In this document: piece by piece, positions 12,362 through 23,088 of the stretch
Layout: each line of letters opens with the position of its first letter
How positions within the stretch are numbered: the first letter of the stretch is position 1
Origin: Alitta virens
Taxonomy: Eukaryota > Annelida > Polychaeta > Phyllodocida > Nereididae
Direction: 5' to 3'
Assembly (NCBI GenBank): GCA_932294295.1
Contig: OW028579.1
Coordinates: forward strand, 2,361,285 to 2,425,284
DNA: 64,000 nucleotides
Notes under the pieces: model-generated
The model's database searches: none
The model's input: only the letters and a program-made list of their open reading frames with translations
Told to the model about the DNA's origin: nothing
Made by a program: the position numbers and the translations under genes

Positions 12362-13394
12362 ATGTTGGTAAACTACGTCGACCTTATGTTTGCCCGATGT
12401 CAGATGCTATCTGGGTGACTTTATTAACTAGAGCCAGTTTACATGCAAGTGTACTCAGTTCTCTTTTATTGTTGTATTCAACAGTGTTCTGATTGAAATT
12501 GTTGGCGGACACGGTTTAGCTTTGTATTGACAACTCAAAACAATACAGAAGCTCTTTTGAATTAACAAAAAACAAAGACAATTATTATGATGAAAATATA
12601 TTATTACAAAGATAGAAATGACAGTATTTCGTAATCTGTTTTTACATAAACTACTTCAAGATATCACTCATTATTTTAACATATGTAATTAAAGTGCAGA
12701 TGTTCAGGAATTGGACAGTCTTCAGTAGATTATGGTCTGAAAGAAAATCAAGGTAATTTTATTAGGAATTCCCATAACAGTGACATCGTTTCAGTTTAAA
12801 GGAAAATTCACCTATATGACCCTACATTTTAGTATAATGTTTACTCTTTCGTAATGTCTAATGGTGTTGGCTGAACCAATTGAGTTTTTCAAGCAATGAT
12901 CTGAGCTCGTTTACTGACATTTTGGCAATACAATAATAATATTTTGAAGCATGTAAGTTTTACTTTCAAAATACCCAATTTATGTGTACTTCAATGTTGA
13001 ATTAGTATAGCAGACTGAATAAACGATACGACTATTGATATAAAAAATTAATGGTAAGGCAAAACATCAATGAAAAACTGTTTTGTATTGTTGTTTCTTG
13101 TACACATATATTAATTCTTACAGTTGAAAAATATTAAATTATAAATGAGGTCAGTTAGTAAATTTACATAATTGATACTGGCATGGACACTGTGTGTTGT
13201 AACCTATAAGCCCAGTAACCTAATTATGGACATTCTTTGCTAGTTTATCTAGTTAGACAAAATGATTGGTTAAACTATGTAGCTGAAAGGCTGAGTATAG
13301 TTTGGCAATTTTTAAGAATTGCCTGCTGGTCAGAAAGAACTGCTTAAACCCAGCACATGAACATCTAATTATTCTGTAATTTCATTGTGAGAAC

Positions 13395-13400
13395 TTTATT
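13395..13400 (-). terminator. Candidate poly(A) signal of the peptide gene
   Basis: AATAAA on the minus strand (tttatt on plus), about 285 bases after the peptide gene's stop. Confidence 0.35.
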
Positions 13401-13683
13401 ACCATAAGCCAGGCTACAGACTATAAGAGAAATTTAACTTACTTTAGATGAGTAAACAAGCAAATTGGTCGCTGGACTGTGAGGTGACATCACACAGGGT
13501 AAACAATAAAAAAGCCAACAAATCTGAGTGTCTTTGTATGTCTGCCACACAGGGTAAACTGGCTTGCCTTGAGTTTAGTTTGTAACACCAAACAGGTATA
13601 GAAACAATTGCATCAAGCTGTTATTGCATGACACAATTGGCAGTTTTGATTATATGGGTTAACTGGATTATGCAGGCTTGGGG

Positions 13684-16600
13684 TCAAATTAACGTACTCA
13701 CACGACAGTATATCGGGCACCAGCGTCCCAAGCGTAAGCAGCACCGCCTGTGTCCTCTTACCCGACGCTTCAGATCCTGTATAGCAAGTTCATTAATTTT
13801 ATTATTTACAAAACTTTAACCGGTGAAGTAATTATCATTTCAGGTTACCTTATCCTGGTCAGTAGAGTCCTGAAGGTCATCATCATTATTTTCATCATCG
13901 TCATCGTTGCCCTTTATTTGGAGTTCTTGTTCTTTCTCAAAAATAGCTTTTTGTAGGATCTTCTCGACTCCATTGTAATCTTCTTCTTTAGTGTCGTCTT
14001 CCATTATCTGTAAAATATTTTTAGGATAAATGGTCAAAACTAAATACAGTCCTCTAAAATAATGTTTGTGAACTTAGATAAAAAATGGCAGTTGCACACA
14101 GATTTGGAAACTAAGCTACAGTGAGTCGACTCGGTAGAGGGGGGAACAAAAGTACCGTTTCTCAAATCCTACTTGGAAAATGATATTCTTGCTAGCATGT
14201 GATTTTCATAACTGAAAATATAGTTGCTGCTATCTATCCTCTCCTTTATTTATCTTTGGTAACCCTTGTCAGTCACTTATTATTGGAATATTTGAATATG
14301 TTGTTCATGCACTATTTTTTTTCAGAAGACATCGTTATAGAGTTTTTCTTTGTATGATTTTGTTTAATATAGATATCTTTTAAAATTGTAAAAGCAACTA
14401 GAGCTGAACATTTTAATGTATTTTTCAATAACCTACTGCTGATGTAAATTACTTGCTTAATATGTTAGTGACTTATACATCCTTCTTGGGTTTGGGTGTG
14501 TAATATAGATTTGTAAAACTACTGTTTATACTTGCCCACAAATCACTGTAATCAATATATTTACTAGTATTCATGTTTTAGATTGTACTCATATGTATGA
14601 AAGTCACAAATAAAAAACGATTTGTTCATCAGAGGTTGCTCCAGGACAGCCGGCTACCCGGCACTTTTGTATAACTAATATTATAAAATGTTTGCGATCC
14701 GCGGTTTGCGATATTTTAAAGGAAGTGTAAAGTGCTATGAAATAACATAGGCTTAAATATGAATATCAACATTGATATGTCGTGACGAATATACACATAT
14801 ATATATATATATATTAAGTTTTTTATATTTACAAACAATGTTCACTAAAAATGTAGACAATTCAGACACTACTCTCCTATAATCATCCAAGTGTTGCTGC
14901 TTCCCTCACGATCATTATTCTTCAAGCAATGATTCAAAGTTAACGGCAAACTCTTGGATATTATTAGCCACGTAATAATTACAAAGAATTCCAGTTAAAA
15001 TTTTGCAGAGTCAGAACATGACATCACTTCAGGTCTTTTCTGCTAATCCTATTTTAATCTCTAGTTTGCTGCTACAATTTCCAAGTTTAATGAGAAACTT
15101 GGTAAACAATGCAAAGAGTGGAATTATCTCACAGCATAAATTTTACAATATTTTGATCACGTATAATAAATATATAAATTCATCAGTCCCAGAACCTATA
15201 TTTATTAATAATAATATCAATATATTTATTTATAAAGTATAATATCACGACAAAGTTTCAGCTGCACTGTACAGTAGTATGTGACTAAAAAAAAGTCAAA
15301 TTATGTGTATGAATTTAAACTAAACAGATGACAAAATTTTTTTAAAACCTACATCAGCCACAGGCTGAGGAAGACTCTGACTCACAATGTTTAACTTTAC
15401 CACCTTGAATGTTTCTATTGCACAACCTGAGAAACTATTAAAAAAATTAATTTCCTTTGAATGTATAAAAATTTGTGTGAACTGAAATAACATTATTTGA
15501 AGAGGGTCGCTAATTTCATAAAGGAAATAATTCAATTAATTAATGGTTGCTTTTATAAATGTTATAATTGCAGTCAATTATGTGAATGTTTCATTGCAAA
15601 TCCACAAAATTAAGACTGGACCTGCAAGGTTTGATATCCAATTATATAAAAAACCAAAGTGTATCGTCATTTCAATAATGTGTACAGAGGTATATTTTCA
15701 GTTTTTAGAAAAGTTTCTTTGCCATACCAAGAGTTTATTTATTAAACTTTTTATGTATATTTATTATTTATGTTTGATGAAAATCACTCTTACATTCGAG
15801 TCAATCGATCGATGACTGATGGTTATTGTTTATTAATATTTGTTTATTAATATTAATATTTTTGTTGCTTATATCCCTCCACCTTCGGTGTCAGGATAGC
15901 CAACAAAAATGTTAGTTAACTCCCGACTATGAGGGATATAACTAATACTTCAATTCAGGAAATATCATGTCCAAATTAATGTCAAAAATTCTTACCTAGG
16001 TCCAAATTACATGTTAATTCTATATACCATTTTGAAGTTTTATACAAACGAGAAATAGAAAAAAATTAAAAATGGGTTAAGAATATATGCAAAATACAAA
16101 TTTCGGCCATTTTATTTATTTATTGAACATATTTACACAGGGTGTATACAATCAGTTAAACTGTTTTACATGTGGACCCTGTTTAGAACATCAATATAAA
16201 TATAAAAATAAAAATAAAAAGATAAAACTAAAATAAGCAAAATAATATAAAAGCATAAGATTTACATTAAAATATATACTTTAAGTGCTTTTTTGAAAGA
16301 ATTAAGATCATTAATGTCCTTCATTTTGTCAGGTAAAGACCATTTGGAATATGAGACATTTGAAGCCTGCTTCAGTCATCATAAGTCTCTATACCTCATA
16401 ATCATGCTTCCAACACTGCAGATAAATGAACTTAATACGATATTAAAAGTACACCCTGCATGTTGGCACTTATTGAAAGCTTTTGACATGAGGAATTTAA
16501 CCATTTATTTATTTGAACACAAGACTGTTTTACATGTGGCCCATTAGATACATTAAAACATAACAAATAGTACAGTAATTTTAAAACAATTGATAAAATA

Positions 16601-17303
16601 TTAAAACACAAAGTTACATTAAAATTTGTTGTTTAAGCTTAAATTTAAAATCAGTGTAATTATGTATGTCTTTTAAGAACGAAGGGAGATTGTTCCATGA
16701 CGTAGCACCAACATATTGGAACGATCTTTTCGCTAACTGACTAGATACTGCAGGAACATATACATTCATTGGATGGTTTCTAGTATTTCGACCATTCACA
16801 TCACAATTCATCACAACATCATTGACTAGATAAATAGGGGCAAGCCCATGTATACATTTATACATTAAATTGATAGTAAAATATTGGCATCTCTGTTTGA
16901 CATTCATCCATTTCAAAGTTTTGACAATATCAGCACTTCTGCATAATCAAAATTATTAGTGACTAATCTTGCTGCATAAATTTGTAACCTTTGAATTTTG
17001 TAAATGTTGTATCACTCATAGCCATACAATCAAAATTAATAAATACCGTTGGCCAAGAAAATTTTTATAAAAACACTTACTTCTGCTTGTCATATATCGT
17101 CCAGTAGCAGGAAAAAAAACTTGGTTACAGCAGGTTTTGCATTTTGTGCCCCTCCCCCCCCCCCCTTCCGCTGCTACTATCAATTCAATAATCCCAATGT
17201 CTATGAGTTCTCATGTAAGATGTCAAATAAAGTGTAACTTCCTTACCTCTGCAGTGACCACTACAGTCAATACAAACAAACAGACAAGGATGGGAATCTT
17301 CAT
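13684..17303 (-). CDS. Secreted cysteine-rich cationic peptide precursor
   Basis: Three exons on the minus strand: 17303-17247, 14007-13849, 13776-13684, all phase 0 with GT-AG sites; 102 aa. Exon 1 is a classical signal peptide (MKIPILVCLFVLTVVVTAE) with a likely cut after VTA. Exon 2 is an acidic propeptide ending in Asp/Asn-rich text (DDDDENNDDD). Exon 3 gives DLKRR, a plausible processing site, then about 25 residues rich in Arg with four cysteines spaced CC-x6-C-x3-C, and stops (tca at 13684-13686). This prepro layout with an acidic prosegment and basic mature part is typical of antimicrobial peptides and also of neuropeptide or toxin precursors. I recognise no known family. The 3.2 kb first intron holds LINE debris. 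Transcription is unproven. Confidence 0.72.
16270..16410 (-). mobile_element. LINE reverse transcriptase C-terminal remnant
   Basis: The minus strand encodes a W-S-L-P-D-K-M-K-DINDLNSFKKALK-type segment, the usual end of CR1/Jockey-type reverse transcriptase ORFs (WNxLPxxIkxxxxxxxFKxxLK). Stop codons upstream show decay. Confidence 0.6.
16614..16916 (-). mobile_element. Non-LTR retrotransposon ORF2 3' end
   Basis: A 100-residue minus-strand frame shows the conserved C-terminal block of CR1/Jockey-like ORF2: MYKCIHGLAPIYL, then SFQYVGATSWNNLPSFLKDI and a final FKFKLKQ. Only this tail is present. A stop or frame loss upstream and no catalytic YADD region in this window show a 5'-truncated dead copy. 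Confidence 0.85.
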
Positions 17304-17363
17304 GATGCGGGGATGCAGGAATGCAGGAGATGCTCAACTGATGCAACATGAAATTGTTCTGAG

Positions 17364-17370
17364 TATAATA
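17364..17370 (-). promoter_or_regulatory. TATA-like element of the peptide gene
   Basis: The minus strand reads TATTATA about 61-67 bases upstream of the ATG at 17303, a spacing that would leave a leader of roughly 30 bases. Weak motif in AT-rich DNA. Confidence 0.3.
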
Positions 17371-17550
17371 CCTAATAAGTGCATTGTCTACAAATAAACT
17401 TCCTCAAAATATTTTTGATGTTTGGAGTGATTACATTGTCAGATGATTCCGGTTTTTAATATTAGATAACAGGAACTCTCACAAAGCATTAATTACTGAC
17501 AATTATCTAGAAAGTAACAGGAACAAATAATATTTTGGTTTATTATATGA

Positions 17551-17948
17551 CCCAGATAGCATTCCAAATCGTTTCAACATCGGCGCGATGTCGTTGATGT
17601 TAATATAGATAGATAGATAGATATGGGAAGTGCAGCCCTCTAAGGCAAGTTCTTGCCACTATGGAGGTTGATTGATGAGGTGAGAGAGAGGGGGAGTCCA
17701 CCCATGTTACACATTTTCCCCATGGGTGGGATCTTTTACAAGCCTCAGCATAGATACTGAGTGCAAGGGACTGCCAATTTAACGTCTCATCTGAAAGGTT
17801 GCCCAGGCCAGTAGGCCTGGGATTGAACCCGGGTCCTTCAGAGGAGCAAGCGAGCGTTTTACCACTAGACCACCCAGCTGCTAATACAATTTTGTAATGA
17901 GTGGCCCATATGAAAATGATGCTGGTCCGATTTGGAATGCTATCTGGG
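17551..17948. mobile_element. TIR element with 20-bp inverted ends, split by a SINE
   Basis: The ends CCCAGATAGCATTCCAAATC (17551-17570) and the exact reverse complement (17929-17948) bracket a short core with aacatcgg/gatgtcg units plus an inserted SINE (17630-17885). The outer core text resembles the 11-mer block at 20485-20541. No transposase. Confidence 0.75.
17630..17885 (-). mobile_element. tRNA-derived SINE family B
   Basis: The minus strand begins with a tRNA-like head (gtggtctagtggtaaaacgc as A box region, GGTTCAATCCC as B box) and continues into a body ending near the hairpin ggcaagttcttgcc. The body block gatgagacgttaaattggca recurs at 63296-63330. Nested in the TIR element 17551-17948. 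Confidence 0.8.
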
Positions 17949-18029
17949 GAGTACAGCCATTGAAAAATGCTTTCACAGTACTGCAAACCAAATTTCCTAA
18001 ATGAGGATAACAAAGTATTTTCTATCTTC

Positions 18030-18034
18030 TATCC

Positions 18035-18065
<31 letters not shown>

Positions 18066-18210
18066 CATCTGTCTATCTATCATCTATCTATCTGTCTATC
18101 TATCTATCCATCTATCCATCTATCTATTTATCTATCTATCTATCCATCAATCCATCCATCTATCCATCTATCCATCTAACTATCTATCTATCTATCTATA
18201 TATATATATC
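18030..18210. repeat. (ATCT)n microsatellite
   Basis: Interrupted tetranucleotide tract, variants atcc and gtct, grading into (TA)n at its 3' end. Generates spurious Ser-Ile-Tyr-Leu frames. Confidence 0.95.
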
Positions 18211-18446
18211 TATGCTGAGACCATCTATGCTGAGACCATCCATGGCAGGAATTATCATTGACTTCATCAGTGAACTGGCAAAATGGCATGCATACCTAAA
18301 TTGGAAAATCTGTTCATGCTATAGTAGCAGTGTCTCAGTCATTTAATTTCAATTATTTTGAGAAGGGACAATTTAGTTTCTTGGCTGAGGCAGATAGTTT
18401 GGGCATAACCCTTGGGTATGAAGCTGTAAAAGTGACATCCTGTGGT

Positions 18447-18563
18447 CGAAATTCACTAGATTTTCCTCCACATTTCACTCGAATTTTGAGTATATTTTGC
18501 TCGAAGTTTGAGTGAATTTTACTTAATTTTCACTCGAATGTCATTCAAATTTCAAGTGAATAT
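18447..18563. repeat. 11-bp periodic block, Asx-like cgaatttcact units
   Basis: Consecutive diverged 11-mers such as cgaattttgag, cgaagtttgag, tgaattttact and taattttcact. Confidence 0.65.
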
Positions 18564-18809
18564 TGTGTGCATCAGTGGTGTCAAACAAACGATACCTTAT
18601 TATGGATCTCGAAACATTAATAAATATGGTTTCTAGATGGGAAGGTCCCAGGTGCTCGTACAATATGTGTTGTTTGATTAAGGAAATGTGACTATCATAG
18701 AGTATTCCCCTAATTGTTATTTTCTATTGTTTTATATATTGCATTAATATTATTTTTTTAATTGTAGCTTCAAAGCAAATGTTTCTCTGTATTTCTTGTG
18801 ACACAAATA

Positions 18810-18895
18810 AAAAATGTTCTTATCTTATCTTATCTTATCTTATCTTATCTTATCTTATCTTATCTTATCTTATCTTATCTTATCTTATCTTATCA
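18810..18895. repeat. (CTTAT)n microsatellite
   Basis: About 16 copies of the pentamer, preceded by an AATAAAAAA-type end, as in a retroelement tail. Similar tracts at 20255-20341 and 59229-59312. Confidence 0.9.
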
Positions 18896-18903
18896 TGAGC
18901 CAG

Positions 18904-19013
18904 TGGAAGTTCAATTGGACTTCAAGTGAACAGAATTACCAGTGAAGTTCTAGTGAATTTCACTTAAACTTCTACTTAAGTTCACTTGAAGTTCTAGTGA
19001 ACTTAGAAATATT
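18904..19013. repeat. 11-bp periodic block, agttctagtga units
   Basis: Ten or so 11-mers in register (acttaaacttc, tacttaagttc, acttgaagttc, tagtgaactta), each a variant of the next. Confidence 0.7.
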
Positions 19014-19758
19014 GCTTTAGAAAATAGAATATGTACTTAATGCAATAGCGAAATAATAGGAGATGATGGAGATGATGTTCATTTTGTTATAAATACAATG
19101 TCCTGTTTATGATGACTCCAGATTTATGATGTATCAACTAATAATAAAAAATATTCTGATTTCCAACATCTAATGCCAAAATTCCTTTAATTGTCTCTAA
19201 CTTTCTTATTTAATATCAGATATCAATGCTGTAAAAACCAAAATATTACCAAATATCTGCTCTATGTGAATGCTCACTTTCTGGTCCTCCTCATTTGAAG
19301 TGTTCAAGTAAACAGGGCGCTAATTTCAAGTGAACTACTAACTTTATATTCATGCACTTTTTGAGTTGACATCTTTTCTTTATTTTATTTTTAATTCATT
19401 GCTGTTTTGCCAAACGATAGAACTATGTTTACATGAAATAAGATATAGACTAAACTACACCACTTTAAATGGACAGATTTAGATGCAAAATATCTAATAA
19501 AACAACTGGTCCATCCAATTTCACCATCAATTGCAGGAACTAAGTGCATTTTAAGAACACAAAATACCAAGACATTTGCAGGACTTAAGCCCGTTATAAC
19601 ATGGAAATAACATTAGGTTGGGTCTTATGCAATTTCTTAGCTTTTACAGCATTAAAAACAGACAAAAATTAAGGAAGTTAAAGGCATTTAAACATGTGTA
19701 CATACATGTATAAAATCTATATGGCAGACAAACGAAATCAATATAACTTATAGCGCTA

Positions 19759-19990
19759 AGTTAGCACTCAGTTATCACTCAGTTATCGCTTAGTTAGCAT
19801 GCAGTTAGTGCTCAGTTAGCGCACAAGTCACTCAAACTTAGCACACACAGCTCAAGGGGAAAAAATTTGCATTTAGTTTACCCGAAGTTCACCCAAAATT
19901 CGCACAAAATTCACTTGAAATGTGACTGAAGTTTGAGTCATAGTGTATTTTCACGGAAGGTTCTCTGTACTTCCACTAGGTTCCGCCCTT
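19759..19990. repeat. 11-bp periodic blocks, agttagcactc and gaagttcaccc units
   Basis: First block 19759-19824: agttagcactc, agttatcactc, agttatcgctt, agttagcatgc, agttagtgctc, agttagcgcac. A second, weaker series follows at about 19865-19960 (gaagttcaccc, aaaattcgcac, aaaattcactt). Adjoins the repeat shared with 5065-5395. Confidence 0.7.
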
Positions 19991-20254
19991 GACTCTGATT
20001 GGCTAAAGCAATGTGCATCCTAGCAGCAGTAGTTTAAGGGCATTTTGTAATATTTGACATCTTATCATTCAGTTGACTCCTGTTATTTCCCATAGAAAAT
20101 TATATTTATGGAATCAGTTATGACATACTATGTCTGAAAAGCAAAATGAGTAATAAGAGGAGAGGAATGACTTATGTCTTGCTGAATTCAGGGCTGCTCA
20201 GTGAAAAGACTATTGGAAATAAGCTTGGAATGAGTGCACAGTTCACTCATATTT

Positions 20255-20312
20255 TATGTTATCTTATCTTTCTTATCTTTCTTATCTTATCTTATCTTAT
20301 CTTATCTTATCT

Positions 20313-20341
<29 letters not shown>
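20255..20341. repeat. (CTTAT)n microsatellite
   Basis: Pentamer tract directly after the interspersed repeat 19925-20225, possibly its tail. Confidence 0.9.
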
Positions 20342-20343
<2 letters not shown>

Positions 20344-20484
20344 CACTCTGTTGCAATTGGTTTTCTGATAATGGGCCGTGAACGAACAAAGTAGCAAAAA
20401 CAATTGATTTTTAAAAACGCCAACAAATAACCACATTCTCAGACATTATGTGACATCGACTAGAAATCAGCCCGATACGGGCAT

Positions 20485-20541
20485 GTTTGACCAACATCGG
20501 ACCAACATCAGGCCAACATTAGGCCACATCGGGCGAACATC
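20485..20541. repeat. 11-bp periodic block, aacatcggacc units
   Basis: Five units: aacatcggacc, aacatcaggcc, aacattaggcc, a 10-mer acatcgggcg, aacatctggac. The right flank (gtagcattttatcaggg) resembles the CCCAGATAGCAT end of the element at 17551. Confidence 0.7.
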
Positions 20542-20996
20542 TGGACGATGTAGCATTTTATCAGGGTTACACGTTAATCCAACGATCAACATAATACCGA
20601 GAAAATTCTTCGGAGGTATGGCAAGGCCTTCGCTGATTGTGCAATAAGTTTCTGTTGCATCTAGTAAGAAGGGAGATGCTTATTTCCCATTTCTGCCATT
20701 AGGGGTGGAGTGCAATCACGAAACGCTTTAGCGTGCGCGCCAAGTGGAGGCTGGAGTGATCAAGGGACTTTGAACAGTCAGAGGGAGACGAATAACTACA
20801 CAAATTTATGCCATTCAGGGCTGTGTCAACTCCATGCACGGCGATCTTTGCCATTTGGAAAATGGTGCATTGAGATCTACTATAATGTAATGCGCAATAT
20901 AAGAAATAAACTATAACTATTACTATTACAGTATAACTATGTCAGTGGGCAAGAGCCATTAAAGAAGGAAGTGACATCATTTGTAATAATTATGGC

Positions 20997-21553
20997 TTAA
21001 TAGATAACTTCCTCTGAATCGTCATTATTCTGGCATTTGATCCTTTTTTTTCTTTTTTTTTTTGGCGATCTGAGAACAATGCAAAATTGGTCTGTGTTTT
21101 CAATGGCAGGCGATAGACACATTGGAATTTTATGTTTGCAGCATTCACAACACCAAGCTTCACACCAATGAAACAATGGATAATCTTTCCACACTTTTTA
21201 CAATGAACCTACTTGATTCCTTCAAAACAAAGGTTCTCACGTCTGCTATGACATTCTAGAATATATCGTTTTTCCTGAAGGGCATCATTTCTCTTCAAAA
21301 TCAAGTTTGTCTCTACGTTTACAGCACTCAGTTGACTTTCGAGGCTCTTTATTTGATACTTAGATGATTTACAAATCTCCCTTGCCTCATCTGCCAATTC
21401 AAGAGCTTTAGTTGAATTGATGAGGGCATTGTTTCTTTCCTCATTAATTTCAGGTTGTATTCTAAGCACAATCTTAACTATGCCAAATATGACATTATAT
21501 TTTTTCCATCCAGCTAGATATAGCACAAATTGAATCAACCTTGGTGGTTTCAA
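20997..21553 (-). mobile_element. LINE ORF1-like fragment
   Basis: A 114-residue minus-strand frame (21553-21209) is coiled-coil-like (ELADEAREICKSSKYQIKSL) and ends in YILECHSRRENLCFEGI, the block that closes the coiled coil in many invertebrate LINE ORF1 proteins. After a stop, a Cys/His-rich and Lys-rich frame follows (21194-20997). No reverse transcriptase is adjacent. Decayed, non-functional. Confidence 0.6.
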
Positions 21554-22144
21554 TATTGCACCTCATGTGTATATATAAGGCCTGGACAGTATACTGTAAT
21601 TGACATAAATGGGTGTAGAAGTGTGGGGCATGATGCATTCCTATACCCTTTGCTTTTAAATATATTAGTAAAGCATTATGTGAAGCTGTGAATTATAGAA
21701 GTATTGTTATTTAAAAATTCCTGTGTAATGTTGCAAAATGAACATTTTCATTTCCATGGCAACCATGCTTCATAGCAGGAAGTTTTTGGAGGAGGGTCCA
21801 TATCCAAAAATGACGGTATTGACCCCCTCTATCATTGTGCAAAGTTTTAAAGCTGCATCACAAAGTGAACGACTTTTCAACTTGAAGCCCTGACGATGAT
21901 CTTGTCATCTAGTTTAGATCATCCCAAAGACTCTTTAGTCTAGGAGCCAAGGCCACACATCATGCCTTGGTAAACCCTTTCCATGAAAACTATGAGATGT
22001 GAATGCATGTATGAGGTGTCATCTGAAAGCTTAGAATACTGGCTTTCCGGCAATGTGACACAATGATGTTAGCAGTTTAATTATACTTTGCTATGAATAA
22101 CAGAATCAATGTTTATATGAAAATAATTAATTTTGTTAGGATTT

Positions 22145-22808
22145 TGTTGTACCCAGGGCAACCAATGCAAATGTAACCGATGCACTGATGTGCTTAATTA
22201 CAATGTATTTGCTTTGTCCACCAGGGGTCTCATAGAGCCTCTGGTCAGGTGTACACAGGTGGCACCAGGGTCATTTAGTCCTTAAAGGAAGCAGCCAAGT
22301 CATTGGTGAGTGAGCACCTAGCTCTCACCTGTCTCTAAATGTATATGTACTTGTTCCTGAAATACTGGTGAGTTATTCTTGGTTTGGTTATTTGGTTTAT
22401 ATGGTTTAATGAGATTGATTAATTTTATGATATAAATGTTAGAGCTAGGATTCTAAATTCATTTCTATAATTAGGTGTTGGGGATTGTGAAGTGTTTATT
22501 GCCACTATTGGATTGCTGAGTGATACAACTATCATTGCCTGGATAGGTAATATTAGTACTATGTATTTATTAGACAGATTGGTGTGATTTAATCAATTTA
22601 GTATTATTGGGTTGATTGAGTATTATGTAACTATGGTATCCTACTCATATTGTACTTTGTGTGTTTATTGTAGGGCATGGTTATGGTTTAACTGAATAGT
22701 TAAATGAATGGTCGAATTGGTCGGCTTGACTTCTTGTCTTCCATTGGAGAGTTTATGGAATAAACTGGTACTAAACAACTTGATGTGTGATGAGTAGTAC
22801 ATGCAACA
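22145..22808 (+). mobile_element. Solo LTR with primer-binding-site-like flank
   Basis: Starts TGTTGT and ends TGCAACA, so the termini are inverted (TGTTG/CAACA). An AATAAA (22759-22764) lies 44 bases before the end. It is followed one base later by TGGCGCAGTTGACAGGG, which looks like a tRNA primer-binding site of Gypsy-type retrotransposons. No gag or pol follows. An inverted 27-base copy of LTR positions 22566-22593 occurs at 22831-22858. Confidence 0.6.
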
Positions 22809-23088
22809 ATGGCGCAGTTGACAGGGTTGCATTAAATCACACCAATCTGTCTAATAAAAAAACCCCAAAGAAAAATAGATTAGTTAAAAATAAGAGCGCA
22901 TTTGCGACCCATACTTCTGTATGAGAAAAAAGCAGAGACGGGCAACACGGCTTCAAAAACCCGAGGGGGGCGACATTGCCAGCCATGTTAATGCTCGAAC
23001 GTCCCCGGAACCTCGCAGAATGCAAATAACCGACCGAAAATAAAATACAATAAAACAGTAATGCATTTGCGACATATTTACCTACTAC

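Larger units (their letters stand above)
10898..13683. other. Intergenic with one TIR element
   Basis: No supported gene. It holds the TIR element 11691-12361; the rest is unique-looking AT-rich DNA. An AATAAA on the minus strand (13395-13400) may serve the peptide gene that ends at 13684. Confidence 0.55.
14010..17246. other. Long first intron of the peptide gene with retroelement debris
   Basis: Contains LINE 3' fragments at 16110-16916, an (AT)n run at 14798-14814 and a polyC tract near 17153-17165. No other exon with good splice sites was found. Confidence 0.5.

Noticed and set aside
17967..18261. Ser-Ile-Tyr-Leu repeat ORFs
   Set aside because: Translation of the (ATCT)n microsatellite.
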